NCBI RefSeq assembly: GCF_024323335.1
Contig: NC_066579.1
Span: 133,354,354 to 133,418,353, forward strand
Origin: Lathyrus oleraceus
Taxonomy: Eukaryota; Streptophyta; Magnoliopsida; Fabales; Fabaceae
DNA: 64,000 bases
Reading direction: 5' to 3'
A program made the position numbers and the translations under genes. This document shows, piece by piece, positions 54,666-64,000 of the stretch; within the stretch, counting starts at the first letter, position 1, and every line of letters starts with the position of its first letter. The notes beneath the pieces were generated by a model, which had not been told where the DNA came from, ran no database searches, and saw nothing but the letters and a program-made list of their open reading frames with translations.

Positions 54666-57600
54666 TGAAATACGTGCTGGTTCTGTTAAGTTTTGAAAAT
54701 GATTACTCGACGTTGGATCGAGGTTTTGATCTTGTTTTGAAGTGGTTATCGGGTGTTCGTTTTAATTCTTGTATTAACAGGTGAATAAATAATGAAAGAA
54801 TAAACATTATACAATTCATGGGAGAGGGGTACATTTGTTATGAATGGGGGTGGTTCATGGCAATCAAACAATAATAATATATGCCTCATACATCATACAA
54901 GTAGGCAACAGTTATCAAACAATCAGATAAGCAATCAAGTATATGATCAAATCAAAGAATTAAAGAATGAAATAATGAAGCATTAGACAATGCATGAGAA
55001 GTATAGACATGTTAAGCAATCAAACAATAGAAGCATGGATGAAAGAAACAAGTATAGAAAATATCAGATGAATCAGACAGATGAAACTATGCACACAAAG
55101 GATCACTGAATAATTTAATCGGGAAATGATGCAAGGATCAAATAAAATCAAGATGAAAGGCCTCTAATACATGGAATATGAGATGAACAAGTGAGGATCA
55201 AAAGATCTCTTCAATTGCCCTAAGCAATCCCTAAGTCAAACATCAATCATAGAAAAGTCAACCGAAAAGTCAAGTCAACTTGAAAATTATCAAATAAATA
55301 GTAATTTAATCAAGAAAATTATGAAAAAATCAACTAAATGAGGTGGGGTCAGGACATCATCATCCCCCAAAAATATTTTAAAAATAATTAGAATTAGTGT
55401 ATAAATTAATTGAAATAAAACAGAAGTCAAATGAAAAGTCAACCAAGCAAACTAGGTAAAAAATAAATCCAAAATAAATTAAAAATGGGAAATAAAATTC
55501 CAATAAAAGGTCAGGTTGACCATGAGACATTGGTCAACCCTCACCCCAAAAATCAGAAGTTAAAAATAATTCTAAGTCATGAAAATAAAATTAATGAAAA
55601 AATGTATGCTAATATGAACCACTTGAAATAAATAATTAAAATGAAATATTAACATTAAATAAATATGAAAATAAAAATTAAATAAAACATTAAGAAATAT
55701 GAAAAGTATTTTTTGGTATTTTTATGAATAAATAAAATATTTTTATTAATTCAAACAAAATAGAAAAAAGAATTTAAAAAAATAAAATGACAATGGATTA
55801 TTGGTGGGCCTTGAGTGTGGGGGGCGGATAGCATACATGGGAAAGCCCAGTCTAGAACGAAAATTCCAGCGTGACATAATAAACGTACATTTTAATATTA
55901 ATGTCATGTAGACATTCATCAACCGGTCCAGCTGACTTTAAGTCACTAAATGACAAAACAGCGTGGATGGCTGTGATTAGAAGAGGCGCATGGGATCGAA
56001 TGGTCTACATACTGCCGCGTATCATATTCTTCATGCAACAGCACTCAAGGCCATGCAGCAGCTAGGGCATACGCGAAAAATAATGTGTGTCACTCAATCT
56101 TCCAACCAAAAAATCTCATGCTATAGTTCACCAAATGGCTCGAAATAAAAAAGCAAAGTTCAAGTGCGAAATGAGTAGAACACCATGGTACTTTATTTCA
56201 TCAAAAATAGTGACTTGAACATAGAGAAAAGTGGACAGCAAGGTGGTCACATGCACACGGCTACAACAGAAAATAATGTCACAAACTCAAACCTAATAGC
56301 AATGCCTCATGTTGAGGGCTTTATAAGCATGCATAGCATATTGTTAACATGGGAAAAAACATAAAGCAAGCATGTAAATATGATGAACAAGAATGGTAAG
56401 CATATAAAAACAACAATGAACAAGCATGAAATGAGCATGAAATGAACAATGCCATAGTCATGGGAATGGATTAGAGAGCTTACCTAGTGGAAAACAGTCC
56501 ACTGCCTCTTGGTATTGGAGAAGATGGAAGGAAAATGAGGTGCTTTGAAACTTCAAGAAACTTGTGAAAATGGAAAAGGAATGAAACTTGGTCTTTTTCC
56601 TCTTGCCTTGCCTAGCTCGAAATATAGCAGCCTCCACTTTCATATTAGGGTTTCAAAGCTTTAAATATGTAGGGTTTATCATTCTTAATGGGCTGAAATG
56701 CTTGGTTTTGGTTATGTGCAAAAATGTGCAAAAAGTGAGGTGGTGAAAGTAAGTTCTAATTTTGGCAAAACTTAAGTTAGTGGACAACAAAAGTACATGG
56801 CCAAATGAGGTAAAGAATGGGCTGGTCGATTTTGTGGTCTGACTTGGTTGTCTTGTGCAGCATAAAAACAATCCAAATGGGTGACTTTGAGGCTTTGTAT
56901 CTTGATGAGTATGTGACCAAATGGCAAGGCAATGCAAACAATAGGAAGAGTGCATGGAGCTTAACATCTTTCATGTTGGTCACAAGTTGAAATGATGAGT
57001 GGAAAGAGGTGAAAAATGGCCATGAAATCGTGTCTCATCATCTACAAAATGGTTGGGCCAGTTTGGCCTAAATGCTGCCTAAAAATTCAGTCCATGATGC
57101 CAACTTTAGATGAGTGCATCTCTCAAACCAATGATCCAAATGGGATGATTCCAAAAGCATGTGAAAGAGGACATGTCAAGGTACAATTGTCATGAAGAAA
57201 GTATTTTCAAAAGATGCCTTGAAATGCAAGAAAACTGGCCCATAAGTCTTGACAAATCTTGAAGATTTTGGAATTAGAAAATTTTCTAAGTGTCCTAAAA
57301 TAATGTCTCACTTTGACCAAGCATAACTTTCTCAATTTTAATCCAAATGAAACAAACTTTATATCTATAGAAATATTGGAACAAGAGGAACAACTTTCAT
57401 GTTGGAGAAATTTTCAAATGGAGCTTTCATCTTGATGGAAAATGGGCTTAAAGTGAGTGCAACAATCATGAAAACTTGCCCTAAATGGAAAGTCAACCAT
57501 TTCCAAATTTAGTAACTTTTCAACTCCTGATTAAATGATGAATCCATGATCCAACCTTGATCAAATTTCACATGTAGGCTCCCTTAGGCATTAATTTTGA

Positions 57601-58263
57601 GATTCCACTTTCAAAATGTCAGGAGTTGACTTTTCTGGCCCCACAGTTGACTTTTCCCAAACTGTCTGATTCTCGATTCCATTGATCAATTGAAGCACCT
57701 CTGGCTCAAATAAAGAGCTGATTTTTTGTATGTAGACCCTTGTGGACATATGGAGGGCCATGGAAAATAGTTTCACCCAAAGAATCAAAAATAGACTGAT
57801 TTTATACCAAACCCTAGTTTAGGGCAAAAATGATCAGGAACTGATTGCACTGATTGCCAATGGATCTTTCTGAGATGATTGTGAATCTTCCTAGGCCAAG
57901 ATGCCTCTCTAATCATGACATGAATGAGCCCCTCTACTTCCCACCAAAACCTTGCATGTTGCAGGTAGCCATGAAACCCTAATTTCTGATTAAATCCAGA
58001 TGTACACTCTGGGAGCTCTGAATCCTCCATTGATAAACTGTAGACCACTATAAGATACCTGGACCACCTTGAGACTTGTATATTTGGAGAATGAAACCCT
58101 GATTTGTGTGGGCTCCCTCTGGTTAAGGAGTGGCCAATCAAACCCTGATTTCCAAGTCACTAATGCAGTATGCAATGAGTATGACCTAGTATGATGCTAA
58201 TGAAATATAAGACACAATCCCATGCTTCCAAGAAAAATGAAGGGTAAATTTTGGGGTATTACA

Positions 58264-58990
58264 ATACGTTTTAGAGTGGTCCACTTTAACCACAAAATAT
58301 CCTCTCCAACCTTTCATGTTATGCATGATATGCATAACCTCCTTAGCAATGATGATATTCTCATGAATGTTACGTCCCAAAATCAACCATACTTGGAAAG
58401 GAGATACAGGCTTAGGAATATAAGCTTTAAGACTATTAACGATCACTTTGCTAACCACTTTGTAGATAGCCATTACATAAGTATATTCGACGAAACTGGG
58501 ACACCAATTGAGGCTAGTCTACTTTAGGTACCAGGAAAATGTCAGTGTGGTTAATATGCATGATATCACTCGGGTTCCTTCAAAATATCCTCACTAAATC
58601 ACATACCTTATCTCCTATCATACTCTTTCTGTTAAAAAAATGGCATGAAACCTATCTGGTCCTGGAGCTTTCCAAGGATTCATGGAGAATACAATTTCTC
58701 TAACTTCTATGTCCTCCACTTGGCTACTAATTCTTTTAAGATCTATTGCTTCTATTATAGGATCATTTCTTCCCAAGCGCACCATCTATTGTGATTTATG
58801 GACATCTTCTTGTAATACTCATTGACCATCAATTTGAGTTCATTCTCCTCTTCAATCCAATTGCCATGGTCATTTTTTAACATGACATTTTTGTTATTCC
58901 TCCTTTTGTTAATGGTTTTAGTATGGTAATATCTTATGTTACGATCCTCGTTGGTGAGCCATTTCGCTCTCAATCTCTGGTGCCACATAA
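58264..58990 (-). pseudogene. LINE ORF2 reverse transcriptase, N-terminal part
   Basis: Begins abruptly with HQRLRAKWLTNEDRNIRYYHTK, the segment just ahead of RT in plant L1 elements, so the endonuclease part is absent. Then MNPWKAPGPDRFHA near 58690, a frameshifted stretch, and from 58473 AIYKVVSKVIVNSLKAYIPK, FQVWLILGRNIHENIIIAKE and GYFVVKVDHSKTY, where the motif-A region holds the first catalytic aspartate (VDHSKTY). It is cut by the solo Ogre LTR after this point. Confidence 0.88.
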
Positions 58991-59149
58991 GTTAACTCAT
59001 TATGTTCTTTTGATTTTCCATGTATAACATTTATTTTGTCATTAATTTCAGGAGATTCTTCATTGAGCGTAGCAAACCTTAACCCCACTGCAACCTGACC
59101 ACCATCAATGCTCCCCAGAGCTTGAAATTTTTGGCTGACCACCACTTTC

Positions 59150-59563
59150 TTTCCCTTTCTTTGCTTCTAAATTACACTTCATGGGCCTGAGCTTGTTTCT
59201 GCATCGTCAAAGTTACCATTCCGATGTCGGTCTCCTACACTTCCTTCACTATTAATCACATCCTTCATCTGTTTTTTTTCTAGGCATCCCTCCTTATATT
59301 GGCCAAACCTTCCACATGATAAATACATTAGATGTTGGCCTTCATATTCTATCTTTAACATTCTCCTTTTAATGGTGAACATGGAAATGAGTGGTTTGGT
59401 TATATTCACTTCCACACAAATTCTTGCATACTTCCCCCTTTCAACCTATGTTGTATTTTTGTCAATTTTAATGGTCTTCCCTATCCTATTCCCAATTATA
59501 GATAGGATATTAGAATCAAAGTACTCAATCAGGAGACCAACTATTCAGATCCAGACCACTACT
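59150..59563 (-). pseudogene. LINE ORF1, C-terminal half with zinc knuckle
   Basis: Continues from 63095 after the inserted LTR: two stops (one in the WI*IVG region near 59545), then GKYARICVEVNITKPLIS, MLKIEYEGQHLMYLSCGRFGQYKEGC, a CCHC zinc knuckle whose first cysteine is replaced (LS in place of LC). Then VVVSQKFQALGS and FATLNEESPEI near 59120, the usual ORF1 tail. It binds element RNA in functional copies. Confidence 0.82.
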
Positions 59564-60195
59564 TGTAGCACCCCAACTTTAGTAATTTATTTTATGTAAG
59601 TCGTTTTGATTTAATTATGTATTTTGTTAGAATTATATATTTTTATGATTATTTTATTATTGGATGTTGGTGGGGTATGTGTCCTTGAGATGAGAGGATA
59701 ATTAAGGGGTTGTGACCATATGATTAATCTAGAATAATTTAGAGTTATTTTAGATAATTAAAATAATTATGATTTAATTGATTATTTAATAAAATAATAA
59801 GAAAAGGGAGTGTGTGGAGATTATGAGGGTAATATTGGGCTTATGTTGGGTAAGTGAGGACAAGGTAAGCATTATGGAAAAATATTAAGGTTAAGATGGG
59901 GATAGCCTAATTGGGGAATTAGGTTTTTGGATAAAAAAAGAGAACTATGAAGGGATATAAGTGATAGTACGTGTTTTTAGAAGTTCGAGCAAAAAAGGCA
60001 AGAGTAGTATTGGAAACTTAGTGTCATGGGAAAGGGAAGAACATCAAGAAATTAATATTCCTTTTACTGTTAGGAGAACCAAGATAAGGGTGGGAAATGG
60101 TTTCAATAATAAATGATGTGATGGAAGGGTAGATGGAGGAACCCTTAACCTCCTTACGATTGAGTGATTTAAATCTCAATTCTGATGTTTGTGTT

Positions 60196-61212
60196 TGATC
60201 TGTTGTCGCGCACAGGTCAAAAATGAGTTTAAAAGTGTAGTTTAGGGAAGCGACACTAGAATTTCATATCACAAGAACTCTTGTATTGGATTTTGCCAAC
60301 TGGAAAGAACAATGGGGGGTTTTCAGTTTCGATTAAGATTAAGATCACAGTTAACATAATTGGTTATAATTATGATTAAAAAGTTGATCTACTGATTCGA
60401 ATCCTACCTATCATTGACTATTATAAATTAACTTCCCTAATAGAATCCTCTATTCCTGTTCGATCACAATATCAATCAACATGCGCTAACGATATTATAA
60501 GAATTATGTTCATGTTTTTCGAATTAAGCAATCAGTTAGAGATAATGCGAATTAACAAATAAGTTGAGTTAAGCACGATTAAAATTAGGGAACATATATC
60601 AATCAAACCAAACAAAACTATCCTATGACAAATCGGATTAAGTAAATGATAATCATACAACAGAATTGAAGGGAATAGAAATTATAACAATCTTAAGGTT
60701 TCAGAACCTGAATACAACATATCAACTTTGAAGGGGTTTAGTTCTCCATGAAATCTTAGTAAAACAAATTTTGTGAATAGTGAATAGGTAAATTAACAGT
60801 ATCGTGGCTGCTTTTTGTTAAAGGAAACAACGCATTAGGGTTCTAATCCTAACCAGGTCGAAAAACAAAAAAACTGGCCCAAAACTGATCAAAAACTAAT
60901 TTTTTCTAAAGTCTGAAACTAAAATGATTTATTCGAGTCTTCTACATTCCGTATCAGCTTCTGACTTTAACATGAAACATTTAGCTTATCCCATCAGCTT
61001 TCCAACACCTATTAGAATGTGTCAATCTGATATTCTTAGCCTAAGTTATGACCTACGAAGCGAGAGGGTGTAAATAGCTATTTATTCAGAAAATACCATA
61101 CGAAATTAAAATAAATGTAAAGCAAAGGAAACACACTAAAATAGTAAAAATAACAAAAGAAACTCTAGAATTGTTGCAAAATAATAGTGAAAGAATGTGC
61201 ATGAAAATGCAA
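60196..61212 (-). repeat. Athila/Cyclops LTR with primer-site stub, nested
   Basis: On the plus strand, TTTGATCTGTTGTCGCGCAC + AGGTCAAAAATGAGTTTAAA + AGTGTAGTTTAGG parallels 52793-52850. It then continues as A/T-rich LTR-like text to about 61212. TGATC occurs at 60196-60200 and 61213-61217, but the left copy is also part of the conserved leader, so it is not proof of a target duplication. Confidence 0.6.
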
Positions 61213-61639
61213 TGATCAATGTTATAATTATTGATTGTATGATGAAATTGGTGTGAAATTCATGTACCCTATGTATGCTTATGTTTTGTTTTGATGTTGT
61301 TGATGATATCATGCCATTAATTGATGTTTGAAGGTTTTGACCTTGATTGTGTTATTGGTGATTTAGAGATGATGAGTATGACGATGTGTTGTAATATGAT
61401 GTGGATATAGGAAAACTATGGAGTAGATGATGAGTTAGGAGGCTATAACCATGAGAAATTGGATTTATTTGTTAGACTTTCATAGAATAAATTTTTGGCA
61501 CATGAGGGAGTGTTTGGATGGTTTAAAAATTAATTTTTGGGAAAATTTTGCAGTATGTGCTGACCTATGAAGGTCATGTGCTGACATGTATAGGTCATAG
61601 GTCGACACATGCAGTCAGCACATTTTACAGAATGCTACA

Positions 61640-61765
61640 AGATTTAAAAATGAAGTACATGTGCCGACCTGAAATGGTCATGTGCCGACCTGAAAAGGTC
61701 ATGAGTAAACCTGTTAAGGTCATGAGCCAACCTGTACGAATCATGTATCAACACATAACTGCCAT
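61640..61765 (+). repeat. ~21-bp tandem array in Tekay-like solo LTR
   Basis: About five copies of CATGTGCCGACCTGAAAAGGT decaying to CATGAGCCAACCTGTACGAAT, with related GTGCTGAC / AGGTCGACACATG text upstream at 61556-61620. It lies at a place in the LTR comparable to the palindrome array at 2551-2740. Confidence 0.85.
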
Positions 61766-62021
61766 AATGTTCGTTTTGCATCTTTCGACGATTTTGGCCA
61801 TAACTTTTGATTCATAAGTCCGATTTAGATGGATTTGGAAAGCTAATGTGGATTCCTATCAAGTGATAATGTAATTAGAGACTGAATATGTTGTATTAAT
61901 ATGAATAATTGATGAGGCTTGTACATATTATTGACGTTATGTTGAAGATGAATGTTATGATGATTTTGATGTTGTCGTGTATGATGTTGATGATGATTAC
62001 GATGTTATTGTGTTATGATGT

Positions 62022-62098
62022 TGAGAATAATATTGATGTTATTGATGCGATTATGAGATTTGAGAATAATATTGATGTTGTTGATGCGATTATGAGAT
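62022..62098 (+). repeat. 39-bp direct duplication in Tekay-like solo LTR
   Basis: TGAGAATAATATTGATGTT(A/G) + TTGATGCGATTATGAGAT, two adjacent copies with one difference, embedded in GATGTTGATGATGAT-rich sequence. Confidence 0.9.
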
Positions 62099-63094
62099 GA
62101 ATTGTTATACATATAATGATAACATGTTAAGTTGAGATACATAGTTTCGGTATGGAAACTACCCTATGGCTGTTGTACATGAATCATAGGGTTCGATGTA
62201 ATACCGTTAATTATCGTTAAATTATGACAATGATGCATTCATTTATTCATGCATCATAAGTTGTTGGTGGTGGTGAAAGGGGTGGGCTACAGGTCTCAGT
62301 GAAGGGACTTGTGACTGTCCCAAGTTCGGTGTGGGGCTTGGAGCTCGGTGTGGGACTCATGGGTTCGCAGTTGGTTGGGACCCGGTTCATGATAAGAACC
62401 ATTGTTGAAGTCGGTACTGCATGCATATGAGTCTGTTGAGAGTCACATTTGCATATTGATTGTGTATTATTGTGAAATGGGTGAAGTTTGAATCCATGTG
62501 TTGTGTTGTATATGGGATTATGTTTGACATGTATTATATTTAATCTACTCTGATTGTTTATGCACCATTTATTATTTGAAATGAGTTCTGATCCCTTATG
62601 TTTGAATGTTTCCTTTACATGGACATCGTGCAGATACTCAGGAGTAAGATTGTTGAAGTAGGTGGAAGCCAGCTCTTAGAGTTGCTTCTTAGTTTAGCCT
62701 TTTCTTTAGTAGCGTCTTGCTCTGATTATGTAACATCGGGTTGGGAACGCTTGTTTTAATTTTATGACATGTTTATGTTGAAGTCATAAGACTAATTTTA
62801 TTATTGTGCATTTCTAAACATGTTGAGTGGATTGATTACAACTCTCTTATTTGTTATTAAAGATGGAGGTTGAGACCAAATGTCATTACTTACCTTATCT
62901 TCCATAATTTTTGAGGATATTTCCATTACGACGATACTTTAAAATGGAAGTGAGCATGTGATGACAGGTTTAATGTGAATTGATATAACCCATGTTACGG
63001 AGTAGGATAAGTTTGATGTGAGTGACACCTTATGTGATCATACTTTTTATTAAAGTTATGGGTTAAAATTGTATGCGGGGTTTAGGGTGTTACA

Positions 63095-63850
63095 CTACTT
63101 TCTCAATTGTGTCTCTTTCTGGATGAAAGTTTGGAGCCAAATCCTTCATTGTTAAGTAATGGTCATAGATAAACCAAGGGTCATTTGATAACACTGCATT
63201 CTTATCTTCCTCATGCAAAAATGCTACTAGGTAGTAATCATTTCCCGAGTCAATTATGCTTATCACGCCTTTCCTCACCCACATTTGTCTCAATCTAGTT
63301 TCCAGCACCTTTTGTATCTTATTCTCCTTCCTAACAATTTAACTATTACACCTCTTCTCCAAGAACGATGAATATGTTTCTCCTCATAGTTTTATAGCAC
63401 AAAGGTTGGACAATCATACCTTCTCGCTTTATCCTCTTCTATTGTTACTTTTATTATATCTTCTGATGTTTCTATTTACTCCTTATCATTTTCATTAACA
63501 CCCTCAAACTATGTCTCGTTATTCTCCCTCACGACTAAGTCTCTATAACAGTTGGTAACACCATTTGATTTCCTCTTAGATTTGGTAACACCATTTGATT
63601 TCCTCTCTTCATGTGTTTATCTTTGATTGTTCCCAACTTCAAATCCCTGCTTTCATTACTATGGTCAAGGCCCATCTCATCATAAACCTTCATGATGACT
63701 ACTGATAAGGGAGTGAATTATATATTTCCTTCTTTGATCCTTTTAGTATTCCGCTCTTTCAAATCATCTTCTTCTATTTGCTTCATTCGGTTTGCTCTAG
63801 TGGCGGCTGTTACATTATCAAAACCTCTAGTTTTCTCTCTAAATCTCAAA
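63095..63850 (-). pseudogene. LINE ORF1, N-terminal half (DUF4283-like)
   Basis: The minus strand reads VIVKLLGRRIRY near 63340, a one-base insertion, then LETRLRQMWVRKGVISIIDS, YYLVAFLHEEDKNAVL and PWFIYDHYLTMKDLAPNF up to 63095. This is the fold found at the start of plant L1 ORF1 proteins (RNA-binding chaperone partner of ORF2). Further upstream, to about 63850, text such as VTAATRANRMKQIEEDDLKE is weakly coding with stops. A direct repeat, TTGGTAACACCATTTGATTTCC, occurs twice at 63553-63605. It is split by the solo LTR. Confidence 0.82.
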
Positions 63851-64000
63851 ACCTTTTGTAATTAATTTGTTTTTAGATGATAGGTAATTGTTAATATTTA
63901 ACTTTTTTGTTTGGTGAAAGTTAATATTTAACTTTGAAGTTGAAGTATAACGCATTCATTTCTATATTAATTTTTATTAGTACTATACTATAAAATTTGC
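63851..64000 (+). other. A/T-rich tail, unassigned
   Basis: Short end segment with AGTTAATATTTAACTTT repeated twice; possibly upstream flank of the LINE. Nothing else seen. Confidence 0.4.

Larger units (their letters stand above)
53366..58263 (-). repeat. Solo Ogre-type LTR, minus strand (4898 bp)
   Basis: On the minus strand it begins at 58263 with TGTAATACCCCAAAATTTAC and ends GGTTGCAACA at 53366. Exact ATACG copies flank it (53361-53365, 58264-58268). The end region (on the plus strand, GAAGAGTCGCCACCGTGC, ATTTATCCCAAAGGAGGG, GGTATTAGCACCCCTACGC) is the Ogre R/U5 text also seen in LTRs C and D. The LINE reading frame joins across it. Internal-to-LTR tandem arrays are listed separately. 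A 159-codon plus-strand ORF at 53358-53837 is antisense LTR, not a gene. Confidence 0.95.
59564..63094 (+). repeat. Solo Tekay-like LTR with nested Athila LTR fragment
   Basis: TGTAGCACCCCAAC ... GGTGTTACA, flanked by exact CTACT copies (59559-59563, 63095-63099). The 3' half (GTCGGTACTGCATGCATATG, GTCTTGCTCTGATTATGTAA + CATCGGGTTGGGAACG) matches the Tekay LTR at 1971-3892 (GTCGGTACCGCATGCATGG; TGCTCTGATAGATGTAACATCGGGACG). About 1.0 kb of Athila-like sequence sits inside, leaving a 2.5-kb LTR. Confidence 0.9.
52990..63850 (-). mobile_element. L1-type LINE, minus strand, broken by two solo LTRs
   Basis: Read from right to left: ORF1 (63850-63095, resumes 59563-59150), then RT of ORF2 (58990-58264, resumes 53365-about 52990). 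Interruptions are the solo LTRs at 59564-63094 (CTACT duplication) and 53366-58263 (ATACG duplication). In both cases the coding frame continues correctly once one target copy is dropped. The endonuclease domain expected at the start of ORF2 is missing near 59000. Numerous stops; an old copy. Confidence 0.88.

Noticed and set aside
57785..58175. Overlapping minus-strand ORFs of 118 and 61 codons
   Set aside because: Inside the first part of the solo Ogre LTR; no domain, and similar short ORFs occur by chance throughout these LTRs.
60196..61217. TGATC on both sides as a target duplication of a solo Athila LTR
   Set aside because: The left TGATC aligns with the conserved leader of the Athila copy at 52793, so it may belong to the element rather than to the target.

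Overview
This window is plant nuclear DNA made almost entirely of nested transposable elements. I found no convincing host gene, tRNA or rRNA. The mix points to a legume, probably tribe Fabeae (Pisum, Vicia or Lathyrus). It holds several multi-kilobase Ogre-type LTRs with tRNA-Arg-like primer sites and tandem-repeat arrays, SIRE/Maximus-type Ty1/copia elements with an env-like third ORF, Athila/Cyclops-type Ty3/gypsy fragments, a Tekay chromovirus, a CACTA transposon remnant and an L1-type LINE. The species call is inference from family content.

Layout. 1-3892: 3' half of a Tekay-like chromovirus with its 3' LTR, which carries six perfect 14-bp palindromes. 3893-5873: minus-strand Ogre-like LTR piece. 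5877-9024: decayed SIRE-like copia 3' region and LTR. 11470-14200: Tekay-like LTR stub, then Athila/Cyclops pol and env-like remnants. 14320-15615: CACTA transposase N-terminal fragment. 15616-19647: degenerate, partly Cyclops-like sequence. 19648-19769: long AT microsatellite. 19918-21145: short-LTR copia element truncated after protease. About 21900-23482: gag-only remnant of a Tat-like gypsy element.

23483-52007 is a nested block. An Ogre-like 5' LTR (split by complete non-coding SIRE-like element B, 26881-34498, 5-bp duplication ATCTT) is followed by a short Ogre leader and 3' UTR with no coding sequence. A second, unrelated-looking Ogre-type LTR comes next and is split by SIRE element A (43899-51897, near-duplication CTGAG/CTGGG). 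Element A keeps an uninterrupted 837-codon ORF in which gag and protease are fused across a large internal deletion to a fragment of RNase H. A nearly intact env-like ORF follows.

52008-64000: an Athila-type gag start on the minus strand, then an L1-type LINE on the minus strand broken by two solo LTRs: an Ogre-type one (53366-58263, duplication ATACG) and a Tekay-like one (59564-63094, duplication CTACT) that holds an Athila LTR fragment. The LINE reading frames resume across both insertions, which confirms the boundaries. The LINE appears to lack its endonuclease domain.

The most interesting points are: element B, a structurally complete retrotransposon with no coding capacity, next to a potential helper family that shares its ~140-bp LTR modules; the in-frame internally deleted SIRE polyprotein; the Ogre composite with mismatched LTRs and mismatched flanks; and the palindrome array in the Tekay LTR. 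Percent identities were estimated by eye.
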